A stretch of DNA of 64,000 nt, taken from Gordonia neofelifaecis NRRL B-59395. Its GTDB lineage: Bacteria; Actinomycetota; Actinomycetes; Mycobacteriales; Mycobacteriaceae. Location: positions 372,001 to 436,000 of the forward strand of contig NZ_AEUD01000001.1 in NCBI RefSeq assembly GCF_000192435.1, given 5' to 3'. The position numbers were made by a program, and so were the translations under genes. The notes beneath the pieces were generated by a model. That model worked only from the letters and a program-made list of their open reading frames with translations. It was not told the origin of the DNA and ran no database searches. Numbering within the stretch: position 1 is the stretch's first letter; every line of letters starts with the position of its first letter. Below, piece by piece: positions 38,701-47,648 of the stretch.

Positions 38701-38920
38701 TCCAGGCGACGACGCCGCCGTCGGCCTGCTGGTCCTCGCCGACCGGCTGCACGCGCGGCACGACTACCCGGCCATGCATCAGCTCTTCCAGCAGCGGCGC
38801 GAGCTCGCGGGCGTCGATGAGACCCGATGGCGCCGGGCACTGGCGCAATTCGGTGGGCTGGGCAGGCAGAAGGCCCTCGCCGAGACCTTGCGGATCTTCG
38901 GCGAGGGCCTGCCGGACTGA
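35735..38920 (+). CDS. BTAD/NB-ARC transcriptional regulator (SARP/AfsR-like)
   Basis: 1061 residues from a GTG that lies 6 nt after a TACGCT box (leaderless pattern). An OmpR-like winged helix at about 12-80 (AARLIDDVWGDDPPKSPNAALHTQVSRLR) is followed by a BTAD helical domain to about 225, then an NB-ARC/AAA ATPase with GPGGVGKT near 280, LILDNCEQV as Walker B and GLPLAIELAAA as the GLPL motif. The remaining 500 residues look like TPR-type helical repeats. Such regulators activate secondary-metabolite or stress genes after sensing a ligand through the repeats; the target here is unknown. Confidence 0.88.
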   Translation: MPDEDSPADRETVIGLLGPVTVDGREVPGVRAKRLLAALALADGRSLSAARLIDDVWGDDPPKSPNAALHTQVSRLRGLLPGAALHGADGHYRLSGTVTDLETARRLLGEGEVSAARGLWRGVPGDDLGGADLGRELADRAAALQARIDEAAANVAVESGDFVVAEEIGRRRLAADPLDEPAGLLLMRALAGQGRRGEALAVFARLRRVLSAELGAEPGAETIALNTELLSRDTSPPSTRRPPTPVSGLRDPGNELIGRAADLAAIVAAVGDHRVVTVQGPGGVGKTRMANAVGRALADAGSAVYFVPLAAVRSGDDLVVAVAAALGVGESELTSTGRPRVTSGRLADRLADALRGRETVLILDNCEQVIDACAALVDSLVAAESGLAVLTTSRSPLLIPAEQVYRLPVLGVTGDQSAAVELFMQRARAVRPDADLAPTAVRELCERLDGLPLAIELAAACVRTMSVDDIGARIAERFELLRSSDRTAPDRHRTLYAVIDWSWELLDARARSALARLCLFPGGFSSEAAAHVVGLTGFPLDDVLGALADQSLVQVEDSGGRVRYRMLEMVREFGEQRLADSAQTESVVAAMQEWARDLCLQVRRRYDTEADRTLVVDVEREAENLGWVLRRSVDQGPTAWPTIIAVFPVLSAFWSSRGLHPEVQSWGDRVITALPAPPADLGDTEREAWQLSLIAGALHFVPRNVPRSSARARIALRRLRRPDRTFADPAEFLSALLLCRDMNQVYRLIVRGSQRGRPTEVRGVALALRLNMKENGGDLAGALRVSRQIAELPSRPDSFVSAMADMGTASLYSQQGRWREGLALYEASLARFRALGADDDALQVGGYIAAALLQLGDFDGARRRIDAIRRGWHLGDPTPQGDPEGISVMMLVDAEYCRLTGSGSADAYTQAGDVLLARHPLATRDPSSVMTLTTVAAALTLLGEHDLAGRYVRPVIDSVRTAADDLGWFDLPQTGNLALVSGVLRCAADPGDDAAVGLLVLADRLHARHDYPAMHQLFQQRRELAGVDETRWRRALAQFGGLGRQKALAETLRIFGEGLPD

Positions 38921-38949
38921 GCGCGGCGGCCGCGGCGTGCTGTGTCGGG

Positions 38950-39789
38950 TCAGCGTGCGTTGCGCACGTAGGCGCGGACGGCGAGCGGCGCGAACACCGC
39001 GGTGATGACCGCGGCGCCGACCAGACTCCACAGGACATGCGTGCCGACGTGCCCGTCGTTGCACATCTCGCGGACGGCGGTCACCAGATGGCTGATCGGG
39101 TTGACATTGACGAAGCTCTGCAACCAGCCGGGCATCGTCTCGACCGGGACGAACGCGTTGGACATGAAGGTCAGCGGAAACATGATCAGCATCGAGACGC
39201 CCTGTACCGCTGACGCCTTCTTCACCAGGCAGCCCATCAAGGCGAAGATCCAGGAGACGGCGAAGCTGCACACCAGCACCAGCAGGGTCGAGCCGAGGAC
39301 GCCGACGGGGTCCGGCCGCCATCCCATCGCGATGCCGACGGTGAAGGTGATGACAGTCGCGATCAGGTATCGGACGACGTCGGCGAGCAGAGCCCCGGCA
39401 AGCGGACTGATACGGGCGATCGGCAGCGAGCGGAATCGGTCGAAGACGCCCTTGTTCATGTCCTCGCGCAGCTGAGTGCCGGTCACGATCGATGTCACGA
39501 TCACCGTCTGCACCAGGATGCCGGGGATGATGACCGGCAGGTAGCTCTGCGTGTCGCCGCTGACCGCGCCACCGAAGATGTAGGTGAACATCAGAGTGAA
39601 GACGATCGGCTGCAGCACGACGTCGAAGAACTGCTCGGGGTTGCGCATCATCTTGATGACGCTGCGGCGAGCGAGCGCGAACGATTGCCCGACGGTCTCC
39701 GCCAGGCTGATGGTGTGCTTGGCCTTGGTGCGAACCTGCTCGATGCTGATCGCTTCGCGGGTGGCGAGGGGAGTGAGGGTGGTGGTCAT
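38950..39789 (-). CDS. ABC-2 type transporter permease (DrrB-like)
   Basis: 279 residues with six predicted membrane helices; DrrB/ABC-2 features include QPIVFTLMFTYIFGGAV, GVFDRFRSLPIARISPLAGALLADVVRY and PLTFMSNAFVPVETMPGWLQ. It is the membrane partner of the ATPase gene directly upstream, whose stop it overlaps by four bases. The pair probably exports a lipophilic compound or drug, as DrrAB does for daunorubicin. Confidence 0.88.
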   Translation of the reverse strand: MTTTLTPLATREAISIEQVRTKAKHTISLAETVGQSFALARRSVIKMMRNPEQFFDVVLQPIVFTLMFTYIFGGAVSGDTQSYLPVIIPGILVQTVIVTSIVTGTQLREDMNKGVFDRFRSLPIARISPLAGALLADVVRYLIATVITFTVGIAMGWRPDPVGVLGSTLLVLVCSFAVSWIFALMGCLVKKASAVQGVSMLIMFPLTFMSNAFVPVETMPGWLQSFVNVNPISHLVTAVREMCNDGHVGTHVLWSLVGAAVITAVFAPLAVRAYVRNAR

Positions 39790-40823
39790 CGGAGTGCCTC
39801 CTCGGTGGCGGCGTGGTCGGTCGTGGAGTCGCCGGACTCGGGGTGGCCGGTGATGGTGAGGAAGACCTCGTCGAGCGTCGGTTTGGACACGGTGATCTCC
39901 TCGACGTCGATCTGCTCGTCGCGCAACGCGATCAGGACGTCCGGCACCCGCTCGGGGTGATGCAGGGCGATGGTGACGCGGCCGGCCTCCGGGCTCAGGA
40001 CCGCGGTGTCGCCGAGAGTCGATTCGGCGATCCGTGCCACGTCTGAGGCATGCTCTCGGTTCGCGGGCGTCAGCATCAGGGTGCTCGACCCGATCGAGCG
40101 CTTGAGTTCGTCTGCGGTCCCGTCGGCGATGACGAGGCCGCGGTCGATGACGGCGATCCGGTCGGCGAGCTGATCGGCCTCGTCGAGGTACTGCGTCGTG
40201 AGCAGAACGGTCGAGCCCTGTGCCACCAGCTTGCGGATGGTCTCCCACATCTGGGCGCGCGTGCGCGGGTCGAGTCCGGTGGTCGGCTCGTCGAGGAACA
40301 GCAGCGGCGGGGTGTCGATCAGCGACGCCGCGAGGTCGAGCCGGCGTCGCATACCTCCGGAGAACTCGTTGAGCGGTCGGTTCGCCGCCTCCTCGAGAGC
40401 GAAGTCGGCGAGCAGCTCCTCTGTTCGGCTGCGGGCCCGGCTCTTGGACTTTCCGAGCAGCCGCGCGAACAGTGTGAGGTTCTCCGCCGCGGTCAGATCC
40501 TCGTCGACCGACGCGTACTGACCGGTGACGCCGATCAGGGAGCGGACGGCGACCGGATCCTCGACGACGTCGTAGCCGAACACGCGGCCGTAGCCGGCGT
40601 CGGGCTTGAGCAGAGTGGCGAGCATGCTGACGGTGGTGGTCTTCCCAGCACCGTTCGGGCCGAGGACGCCGTACACCGTGCCCGCGGGCACCTCGAGATC
40701 GACGCCGTTGACGGCCCGGGTGTCACCGAAGTGTTTGACGAGCCCGCGAGCTTCGATGGCCAGCCCGGACTCGTGTCCGGTCGTTGTGCTCGACCGGGGG
40801 AGCGTGGAGGTTTGTGTGTTCAT
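39786..40823 (-). CDS. ABC transporter ATPase (DrrA-like)
   Basis: 345 residues. Walker A GPNGAGKT at 55-62, the signature FSGGMRRR, Walker B LLFLDEPTTGLD and the His switch in TTQYLDEA are intact, followed by the C-terminal DrrA-type extension. The start is the ATG beginning MNTQTS; no strong ribosome site precedes it. It energises the coupled permease. Confidence 0.9.
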   Translation of the reverse strand: MNTQTSTLPRSSTTTGHESGLAIEARGLVKHFGDTRAVNGVDLEVPAGTVYGVLGPNGAGKTTTVSMLATLLKPDAGYGRVFGYDVVEDPVAVRSLIGVTGQYASVDEDLTAAENLTLFARLLGKSKSRARSRTEELLADFALEEAANRPLNEFSGGMRRRLDLAASLIDTPPLLFLDEPTTGLDPRTRAQMWETIRKLVAQGSTVLLTTQYLDEADQLADRIAVIDRGLVIADGTADELKRSIGSSTLMLTPANREHASDVARIAESTLGDTAVLSPEAGRVTIALHHPERVPDVLIALRDEQIDVEEITVSKPTLDEVFLTITGHPESGDSTTDHAATEEALR

Positions 40824-40889
40824 GGCGACCACGATGCTGCGGCCCGCTTGCACCGCGCTGTCGTCGGCTTACATCGGCGTCGCGTCCGA

Positions 40890-41366
40890 TCACGCGGCCT
40901 CGGCGACCGGCACGCCGAGCAGTGGCTGCACCTGGGTCGGGATCGAGTAGCCGGGCTGCCACGGATAGCGGCCGTCGTCGTCCGGCCAGACCAACTGAAC
41001 GGCATCGAACTGCCGGCCGTAGACGATCCGGGTGAGCCGCATCGGCTCACTGTCGATGACATCGACGGCGCGGAATCTGACCGGCCGGCGCAGGCGGGCC
41101 GGCACGTCCGACCCCGGGCCGAACGAACGGTCCGCGATGACCGACCGCGCGGCGTGTTCCAACAGCACACCTGCTAGATCCGGCGGCAGACCGGTCATCA
41201 CCAACTCGGGTCTGCCGTGCTCGGTGAGACCGGTCGTGTAGGTCATCGGCGACCGCGCGGCGTCGCCGAGCACTCCCGTGATCGCCCACCGGCCGTCGGC
41301 GATGAGCGCGAGAGCATCGTCGACCAAGTGATCGGGCCCGCTGCACCGGGGATCGAATTCACACAT
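40890..41366 (-). CDS. DUF4262 domain protein
   Basis: 158 residues. The ATG follows AAGGAGGAGTC, an excellent ribosome site; a longer frame upstream lacks one. It has the DUF4262 pattern: WAITGVLGD..SPMTYTTGLTEHGRPELVMTGLP, then a C-terminal FDAVQLVWPDDDGRYPWQPGY. The function of this actinobacterial family is unknown. It stands 67 bp from the start of the ABC ATPase gene on the same strand. Confidence 0.85.
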   Translation of the reverse strand: MCEFDPRCSGPDHLVDDALALIADGRWAITGVLGDAARSPMTYTTGLTEHGRPELVMTGLPPDLAGVLLEHAARSVIADRSFGPGSDVPARLRRPVRFRAVDVIDSEPMRLTRIVYGRQFDAVQLVWPDDDGRYPWQPGYSIPTQVQPLLGVPVAEAA

Positions 41367-41501
41367 GACTCCTCCTTGACGATCGTGGACGTTGACGATC
41401 GCGGACCCTTGCTCACCACGGACGCTGATGACGGTGGACCGTCGATCGATCACATGTTCGATTTTCTGTCACTGTAGGCGACTGGTCGGACAATTTCGGC
41501 C

Positions 41502-41518
41502 GCGGCGATACGGTGAGT
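41502..41518 (+). promoter_or_regulatory. Candidate promoter element of the glutaminase gene
   Basis: Holds a TACGGT -10-like box within a 17-nt stretch that recurs exactly at 28342-28358, upstream of the PPM methyltransferase gene. About 40 nt of leader separate the box from the ATG. Confidence 0.4.
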
Positions 41519-41552
41519 CGTCGAGTTGTTCCGGTCGAGGAGGAGATGGCCC

Positions 41553-42572
41553 ATGATCGAGGACGTCCACGGCGTCGCGCAGCACGCCGCGACGGGTGCG
41601 CTCCCGACGGTCGACCAGGTGCGAGCGTTGATCGCCGCGGCGCACGACCGCTACGCCGGATTGTCGGAAGGCGTTGTCGCCGACTACATTCCGGCGCTGG
41701 CTCAGGCGGACCCGGATCTGTTCGGACTCTCACTGGCGGCGGCGAACGGACAGATGGTCACCGCCGGCGACGTCGACGTCGCGTTCTCGATTCAGTCCAT
41801 CTCGAAGGCGTTCGTCTTCGCGCTGCTGGTCGACGACCTCGGCCGCGACGCCGTCTTCGACGCCATCGGCGTCAACAACACCGGTATGCCGTTCAACTCG
41901 GTGGTCGCCGTGGAGATGAACAACGGCGCCCCGATGAACCCGATGGTCAACGCCGGGGCCATCGCCACCAGCGGGCTCATCTCGGGAATCGACGGCGCGG
42001 CGAAATGGCAGCGCATCCGGGACGGGCTGTCGGCGTTCGCGGGTCGAGCTCTCGAACTCGACGACGAGGTGTATCGCTCCGAGGCGGCGAACAACCAGCG
42101 CAACGCGGCGATCGCGCATCTGCTCGCCAGTTACGGCCGCCTGGCGGGCGACCCCGAGGACATCGTCGACGCGTACACCCGCCAGTGCTCGCTGAGTGTC
42201 ACCGCGAACGACCTGGCGATCATGGGAGCCACGCTGGCCGACGACGGCATCAACCCGATCAGCGGCGAGCGCGTGGTGTCCGGCCAGGCCTGCCGCGACA
42301 CCCTCGCGGTCCTCGCCTCGTGCGGCATGTACGAACGATCCGGTGAATGGCTGTTCGAGATCGGGCTCCCCGCCAAGTCGGGCGTGTCGGGCGGCATCGT
42401 GTCGATCGCGCCTGGGAAGGGGGCGGTGGGCTCGTACTCGCCGCCGCTCGATCCGGCGGGCAACAGCGTGCGCGGGCAGCGGGCCTGCGCGTATCTCTCC
42501 CGTGTGCTCGGACTGAATCTATTCGCCTCCTCGGTCCACACGAAGGTGGGCCGGACGAGTGCCGGACGCTGA
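41553..42572 (+). CDS. glsA: Glutaminase A
   Basis: 339 residues of the beta-lactamase-like glutaminase family, which hydrolyses glutamine to glutamate and ammonia. The catalytic SxxK (Ser82, Lys85 in SIQSISK), the FNS block with PMNPMVNAGAI, the YRSEAANNQRN stretch and KSGVSGGIVS are all present. The ATG has a GGAGGAG ribosome site. The dnaG gene follows 58 bp downstream but has its own promoter. Confidence 0.93.
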   Translation: MIEDVHGVAQHAATGALPTVDQVRALIAAAHDRYAGLSEGVVADYIPALAQADPDLFGLSLAAANGQMVTAGDVDVAFSIQSISKAFVFALLVDDLGRDAVFDAIGVNNTGMPFNSVVAVEMNNGAPMNPMVNAGAIATSGLISGIDGAAKWQRIRDGLSAFAGRALELDDEVYRSEAANNQRNAAIAHLLASYGRLAGDPEDIVDAYTRQCSLSVTANDLAIMGATLADDGINPISGERVVSGQACRDTLAVLASCGMYERSGEWLFEIGLPAKSGVSGGIVSIAPGKGAVGSYSPPLDPAGNSVRGQRACAYLSRVLGLNLFASSVHTKVGRTSAGR

Positions 42573-42617
42573 CCGCCGGGCGGGCAGGCGGCCTCCGACG
42601 CCGATTCGCCGGACCAC

Positions 42618-42631
42618 CTAGACTGGTCTAG
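42618..42631. promoter_or_regulatory. dnaG leaderless promoter with inverted repeat
   Basis: CTAGAC-TG-GTCTAG is a perfect inverted repeat whose last base is the first base of the GTG start codon. It includes the -10 box TAGACT (42619-42624), 6 nt before the start. Confidence 0.6.
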
Positions 42632-44541
42632 TGCCAGGCCGAATCCCCGATCGCGACATCGCCGCGATCCGTGAGCAGACGCGCATCGAAGACATCGTCG
42701 GAGACTATGTCACGCTGCGCCGGGCCGGTGCCGACCGCTTGACCGGGCTGTGCCCATTCCACGACGAGAAGACGCCGTCGTTCCACGTTCGCCCTCATCA
42801 CGGCCATTTTCACTGCTTCGGCTGCGGAGAGGGCGGCGACGTCTACACGTTCCTGCAGAAGCTGGAGCACGTCAGCTTCGTCGAAGCCGTCGAGCAGTTG
42901 GCCGATCGGATCGGCTACACGATCAACTACGAGGGCGGCGGTACCGCGATCAAGCGCGACCGCGGTACCCGCGCGCGACTGGTGGCCGCCAACGCCGCGG
43001 CGCAGAAGTACTACGCGGAGCAGCTCGCGACCCCGGATGCGCAGGTGGCACGGGACTTCCTCACCGAGCGCGGGTTCGACGGCAACGCGGCGGCGCACTT
43101 CGGGTGCGGGTACGCCCCCGCCGGCTGGGACACGATGACCAAGGCACTGCTGAAACAGGGCTTCCAGTTCTCCGAGTTGGAGGCGGCGGGCCTGTCGAAG
43201 CAGGGCCGGAAGGGGCCGATCGACCGGTTCCACCGCAGGCTCCTCTGGCCGATCAGGAATCTCGGCGGCGACGTGATCGGCTTCGGTGCCCGCAAGCTGT
43301 TCGACGACGACAACCTCGGCAAGTACATGAACACGCCCGAGACCATGCTCTACAAGAAGTCGCAGGTGCTCTTCGGCCTCGATCTGGCCAAGCGCGACAT
43401 CGCCAAGGGGCACCAGGTGGTGATCGTCGAGGGATACACGGACGTGATGGCGATGCATCAGGCCGGTGTCACGACGGCGGTCGCCTCGTGTGGCACAGCG
43501 TTCGGCGAGGACCACCTCGCACTGATTCGCAGGCTGATGATGGACGACTCGTACTTCCGCGGCGAGGTGATCTACACCTTCGACGGCGACGCGGCGGGTC
43601 AGGCGGCCGCGCTCAAGGCGTTCGAGGGCGAACAGTCCATCGCCGGACAGACGTTCGTCGCGGTGGCACCGGACGGCATGGACCCGTGCGAACTCCGGCA
43701 GCGCTCCGGGGATCCGGCGGTCCGCGATCTGATCGCGCGTCGAATCCCGATGTTCCAGTTCGCGATCAAGACGCTCATCGCACAGCAGAACCTCGACACA
43801 GCGGAGGGCCGGGTCGCCGCACTTCGTGAGACGGTGCCCGTCGTCGCTCGCATCCGCGACGTCGCGCTCCGCGACGAGTACGCGCGGCAGCTCGCCGGAT
43901 GGGTCGGCTGGGACGACGTCGCACAAGTCCTCTCGCGGGTCCGCGGCGACGCCAAGCGATACGGGCGAGGCAAAGGCGGGCACTCGCGGCAGCAGAGCAC
44001 GCGCAACCGGCCGGAGGCGATGTCGGCGCCGCCGACTGCGCGTCCGTTGCCGAACGATCCGCGCCTGTGGCCCCAGCGGGAGGCGCTGAAGGCTGCGCTG
44101 CAGTACCCGGCCATCGCCGGGACCGTTTTCGATTCGCTGCCCGGCGAGTGCTTCACCGACCCGTCATATCTGGCGATCCGCGAGTCCATCGCGGCCGCCG
44201 GCGGAGCGGCGAGTGGACTCGGCGGGGCGGCGTGGGTGGACGCGGTGCATAACGGCGTGGTCGACGACCCCGCGGTCGCGCCGCTCGTGACCGAGCTCGC
44301 GGTGGAACCGCTTCCGGTGGAGGACGATCGCGTTCCGCAGTACATCTCCAGTGTGCTGGCGCGCTCCCAGGAGATCTGGGTCGGCTCGCAGATCGCGGAC
44401 ATCAAGTCGAAGCTGCGGCGGATGTCGCCGGGCAATGATCCGGACGGATACAACGCGCTCTTCGGCGATCTCGTCGCACTCGAGGCGTATCGCCGGAGTC
44501 TGCTGGAACAGGCCTTCGACGCGGGTGCCGACGCCGTCTGA
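42631..44541 (+). CDS. dnaG: DNA primase
   Basis: 636 residues, normal for DnaG. The N-terminal zinc finger has C41, H44, C62 and C65 (CPFH...HCFGC), the primase core follows, and the TOPRIM domain shows IVEGYTDVMAMHQAGV with YTFDGDAAGQAAA. An Arg/Lys/Ser linker near 445-465 leads to the C-terminal helicase-binding domain. It makes RNA primers for replication with the DnaB helicase. GTG start with a leaderless promoter. Confidence 0.95.
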   Translation: MPGRIPDRDIAAIREQTRIEDIVGDYVTLRRAGADRLTGLCPFHDEKTPSFHVRPHHGHFHCFGCGEGGDVYTFLQKLEHVSFVEAVEQLADRIGYTINYEGGGTAIKRDRGTRARLVAANAAAQKYYAEQLATPDAQVARDFLTERGFDGNAAAHFGCGYAPAGWDTMTKALLKQGFQFSELEAAGLSKQGRKGPIDRFHRRLLWPIRNLGGDVIGFGARKLFDDDNLGKYMNTPETMLYKKSQVLFGLDLAKRDIAKGHQVVIVEGYTDVMAMHQAGVTTAVASCGTAFGEDHLALIRRLMMDDSYFRGEVIYTFDGDAAGQAAALKAFEGEQSIAGQTFVAVAPDGMDPCELRQRSGDPAVRDLIARRIPMFQFAIKTLIAQQNLDTAEGRVAALRETVPVVARIRDVALRDEYARQLAGWVGWDDVAQVLSRVRGDAKRYGRGKGGHSRQQSTRNRPEAMSAPPTARPLPNDPRLWPQREALKAALQYPAIAGTVFDSLPGECFTDPSYLAIRESIAAAGGAASGLGGAAWVDAVHNGVVDDPAVAPLVTELAVEPLPVEDDRVPQYISSVLARSQEIWVGSQIADIKSKLRRMSPGNDPDGYNALFGDLVALEAYRRSLLEQAFDAGADAV

Positions 44542-44681
44542 GTGATCCGGTCGTTCGACTGCGGAACTTCGTGACGCAAAAGCGATCCCGGGTTTCGGCG
44601 AGTTAACCTCCGTCGGCCGCATCGCGCATCGTAATGTGAACTTCTGCTCGGGACGTCGATCGCGAGCGGAGAGGAAAGCGC

Positions 44682-46688
44682 ATGCCGCAGGTTGTGAAGG
44701 GCTCGATCCGCGAACTGACCACCCGCGGCATCATCCTGGGTGGGCTGATCACCTTGGTCTTCACCGCCGCCAACGTCTACCTCGGCCTCAAGGTCGGCCT
44801 CACCTTCGCCACCGCGATTCCGGCGGCGGTCATCTCGATGTCGGTGCTCCGGTACTTCCAGGATCACACGATCATGGAGAACAACATCGTTCAGACGATC
44901 GCATCGGCCGCGGGAACGCTGTCGGCGATCATCTTCGTGCTCCCCGGCCTGATCATGATCGGCTGGTGGTCGGGCTTCCCATACTGGCTGACGGTGGCGG
45001 TGTGCGCCCTGGGCGGCATTCTCGGCGTGATGTACTCGATCCCGCTGCGGCGTGCCCTCGTCACCGGATCCGATCTGCCGTACCCCGAAGGCGTGGCCGC
45101 GGCTGAGGTGCTGAAGGTCGGGGACCAGGACGCCGACGACCCCGAGGCGACCGACTCGAACCGCGGCGGGATGCGGGCGATCGTCGTCGGTGCGGTCGGT
45201 GCGGCGATCTTCGCGTTGCTGGGGTCGCTGAAGCTGATCTCGACCAATGTCGCGTTCGCCTTCCGCGTCGGTTCGGGCGCGACCATGATGGGCGCCGGCC
45301 TGTCGATGGCGCTGATCGGTGTCGGGCACCTGGTCGGCATCGGCGTCGGTATCGCGATGCTGGTCGGCTTGGTGATCTCGTTCTTCGTGATGCTGCCGAT
45401 CCGCACCTGGGACGAGGTGCCGGCGAGCGGCGATCTGCTCGACTTCGTCAACAAGGTCTTCAGCGACGACGTGCGCATGGTCGGTGCCGGCGCCATCGCG
45501 GTGGCCGCGGTGTGGACCCTGCTCACGGTGATCGGACCGATCGTCCGCGGCATCGTCGAAGCGGCCGCGAGCGCCCGCACTCGAAAGGCGGGCACGGTCG
45601 TCGACGTGACCGAGCGCGACATCCCGATCCAGTACGTCGGCATCACCATCCTGGTGGTGCTCATTCCTATCGGCTGGCTGCTGTGGGACTTCATGAAGGA
45701 CACGGCGCTCGTCGGCAGCGCGGCAGGCATCCTCGTCGTGACGATCATCTTCGTCTTCGTGATCGGTCTCGTCGTCGCGGCGGTCTGCGGCTATATGGCG
45801 GGGCTCATCGGTTCGTCGAACAGCCCGATCTCCGGCGTCGGCGTCCTCGTCGTGCTGAGTGCGGCACTGCTCATCAAGGTGACGCACGGACCGGCCGACA
45901 GCGCCGATCAGACCGAGGCGCTGATCGCGTACACGCTCTTCACCTCGGCGGTGGTCTTCGGCGTCGCGACCATCTCGAACGACAATCTGCAGGACCTCAA
46001 GACCGGTCAGCTGGTCGGGGCGACCCCGTGGAAGCAGCAGGTCGCACTGGTGATCGGCGTGCTCTTCGGCTCCGCGGTGATTCCGCCGATCCTCAGTCTG
46101 ATGAACACCGCCTTCGGGTTCCAGGGCGCCCCCGGTGCCTCCGACAACGCGCTCGCCGCACCGCAGGCCGCCCTGCTCTCGACCCTGGCGAAGGGTGTCT
46201 TCGGCGGCGACCTCAACTGGGCGCTCATCGGAGTCGGCGCGGCGATCGGCGCGGGTGTGATCGCCGTCGACGAGACGCTCAAGCGCACCACGAAGAACCT
46301 CCGGCTGCCGCCGCTCGCGGTCGGCATGGGCATGTACCTGCCGATGTCGCTGACCCTGATCATCCCGATCGGTGCGTTCATCGGCCGCTACTACGACAAG
46401 TGGGCGATGAGTGACCCGCTCAACGGCGAGCGCAAGAAGCGGCTCGGCGTTCTGCTGGCGACCGGCCTGATCGTCGGCGAGAGCATTTACGGAGTCATCT
46501 CCGCGGGCGTGATCGCCGCGACCGGAGATGAGGAGCCGATCGCGATCATCGGCGACGGCCTCGGCAACTGGATGCAGGTGATCGGCGTCGTGGTGTTCGT
46601 GCTGATGCTCACCGCGATGTACGGGTACGTCAAGCGCATCGGGTCCGACGACGGCCCCGCCGCGACCGCGGTGCAGAGCAGGAAGTAG
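44682..46688 (+). CDS. Oligopeptide transporter, OPT family
   Basis: 668 residues with about 15 membrane helices, the usual form of bacterial OPT transporters. Typical stretches are TRGIILGGLITLVFTAANVYLGLKVGL near the N-terminus and GSDLPYPEGVAAAEVLK, plus SNSPISGVGVLVVL. It probably imports small peptides or metal chelates with protons. The ATG follows GGAGAGGAAAG. A TAATGT box at 44632-44637 may be its promoter. Confidence 0.92.
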   Translation: MPQVVKGSIRELTTRGIILGGLITLVFTAANVYLGLKVGLTFATAIPAAVISMSVLRYFQDHTIMENNIVQTIASAAGTLSAIIFVLPGLIMIGWWSGFPYWLTVAVCALGGILGVMYSIPLRRALVTGSDLPYPEGVAAAEVLKVGDQDADDPEATDSNRGGMRAIVVGAVGAAIFALLGSLKLISTNVAFAFRVGSGATMMGAGLSMALIGVGHLVGIGVGIAMLVGLVISFFVMLPIRTWDEVPASGDLLDFVNKVFSDDVRMVGAGAIAVAAVWTLLTVIGPIVRGIVEAAASARTRKAGTVVDVTERDIPIQYVGITILVVLIPIGWLLWDFMKDTALVGSAAGILVVTIIFVFVIGLVVAAVCGYMAGLIGSSNSPISGVGVLVVLSAALLIKVTHGPADSADQTEALIAYTLFTSAVVFGVATISNDNLQDLKTGQLVGATPWKQQVALVIGVLFGSAVIPPILSLMNTAFGFQGAPGASDNALAAPQAALLSTLAKGVFGGDLNWALIGVGAAIGAGVIAVDETLKRTTKNLRLPPLAVGMGMYLPMSLTLIIPIGAFIGRYYDKWAMSDPLNGERKKRLGVLLATGLIVGESIYGVISAGVIAATGDEEPIAIIGDGLGNWMQVIGVVVFVLMLTAMYGYVKRIGSDDGPAATAVQSRK

Positions 46689-46707
46689 GGGCGGGTAACC
46701 TCTTTCT

Positions 46708-46727
46708 CCGAGCCGACCGCGGCTCGG
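46708..46727 (+). terminator. Hairpin after the OPT gene, abutting the tRNA
   Basis: CCGAGCCG-ACCG-CGGCTCGG, an 8-bp perfect stem 20 bp after the OPT stop. It has no T run and its last base is the first base of the tRNA, so it could instead guide tRNA 5' processing. Confidence 0.4.
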
Positions 46728-46800
46728 GGGCGATAGCTCAGTCGGTTAGAGCCGCTGACTCATAATCAGCTGGTCGCGGGTTCGAGCCCCGCTCGCCCCA
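46727..46800 (+). tRNA. tRNA with CAT anticodon (probably elongator Met)
   Basis: A 74-nt cloverleaf: acceptor GGGGCGA pairs with TCGCCCC, discriminator A, D arm GCTC/GAGC, anticodon stem GCTGA/TCAGC around loop CTCATAA, and T arm GCGGG-TTCGAGC-CCCGC. The CCA end is not encoded. CAT could also be read as tRNA-Ile2 after lysidine modification; the D arm and the tAGCTCAG start suggest elongator tRNA-Met. Confidence 0.93.
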
Positions 46801-46819
46801 CTATTTGCGCCGCCGGTAC

Positions 46820-47512
46820 CTACGCCCGCGTCACGCCCACGGACGGCAGGAAGAAGTATGAGGTCTTGCCTCGCTTCACCGTTCCGTAGACGGCGCAGAA
46901 CACGACGCCTTCGCCGGTGTCGACCAGCCCGCCGCGAACGCCGTTCGACGGGACGATGCGAAGGGCCCGCTTCAGGCGGGAGACGGTGCCCGCGTACATC
47001 GTCGGTGGAATCGGCGCGGCCTTGACTCGTCGGGTGACGGCGTCGATGACGGTGTCGGTGAGTCCGGCGAGGGGAGCGCCGAGACCGCCGCGCAGCGTGG
47101 TGGCGTTGAACCACGCGACGTGGACTCCGGACTTGTCGCCGAAGTCGGCGAACACGCCGACCGGTAGGAATCCGTACAGGATCTCGCCGCCTCGGACGGC
47201 GTTCACGCTCACGTTGGCGATGGTGAGGTTGCCGATCCCCGGCGTGTACGGTCCGGCGACGGCCCCGCCGACGGCGACGGGGAAGGTGAGGTCCGTGCTC
47301 AGTCCGACCGTCGGGGTGAAGGTCGTGATGCCGAGTTGGCGTAGGAGTCGATTCGCGGCTTCCACACCGTCGACGGGGACCGGAGCAGACTGCGCCCGGA
47401 TCGGGATGGTCAGCGAACGGGAGGCGGCGTCCGTCGCCCGGGTGACGAGGGCCGTCGACTGCTGCGCCACACCTGCAACGCTTTTCCGGCCTCGGTCTGC
47501 TAGCGAAGTCAC
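46820..47512 (-). CDS. Conserved-looking protein of unknown function
   Basis: 230 residues from a GTG 6 nt after a TACCGT box on the minus strand, a leaderless pattern. The first 50 residues are Ala/Ser/Thr-rich without a clear signal peptide. The rest is beta-rich with many Gly and Val (PVAVGGAVAGPYTPGIG, GEILYGFLPVGVFADFG, GVVFCAVYGTVKRGKTSYFFLPSVGV). I do not recognise a family; it may be a beta-sandwich protein. It lies convergent with the tRNA. Confidence 0.65.
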   Translation of the reverse strand: MTSLADRGRKSVAGVAQQSTALVTRATDAASRSLTIPIRAQSAPVPVDGVEAANRLLRQLGITTFTPTVGLSTDLTFPVAVGGAVAGPYTPGIGNLTIANVSVNAVRGGEILYGFLPVGVFADFGDKSGVHVAWFNATTLRGGLGAPLAGLTDTVIDAVTRRVKAAPIPPTMYAGTVSRLKRALRIVPSNGVRGGLVDTGEGVVFCAVYGTVKRGKTSYFFLPSVGVTRA

Positions 47513-47648
47513 AGGTGAACGGTACAACGTTCATTGGCACAATCGAAGTGGCGCGGACCGAATGCAGTCGTGGTCACAGTGCCTGCGGCGCACCAGGTGT
47601 CCGACGGCTGCGGGTGCCTCGCGGCGTCGGGCGTGACAACGTAGAGGC

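Noticed and set aside
43599-45887. A 762-codon minus-strand frame opposite dnaG and the OPT gene
   Set aside because: His/Asp/Arg-rich shadow of two clear genes.
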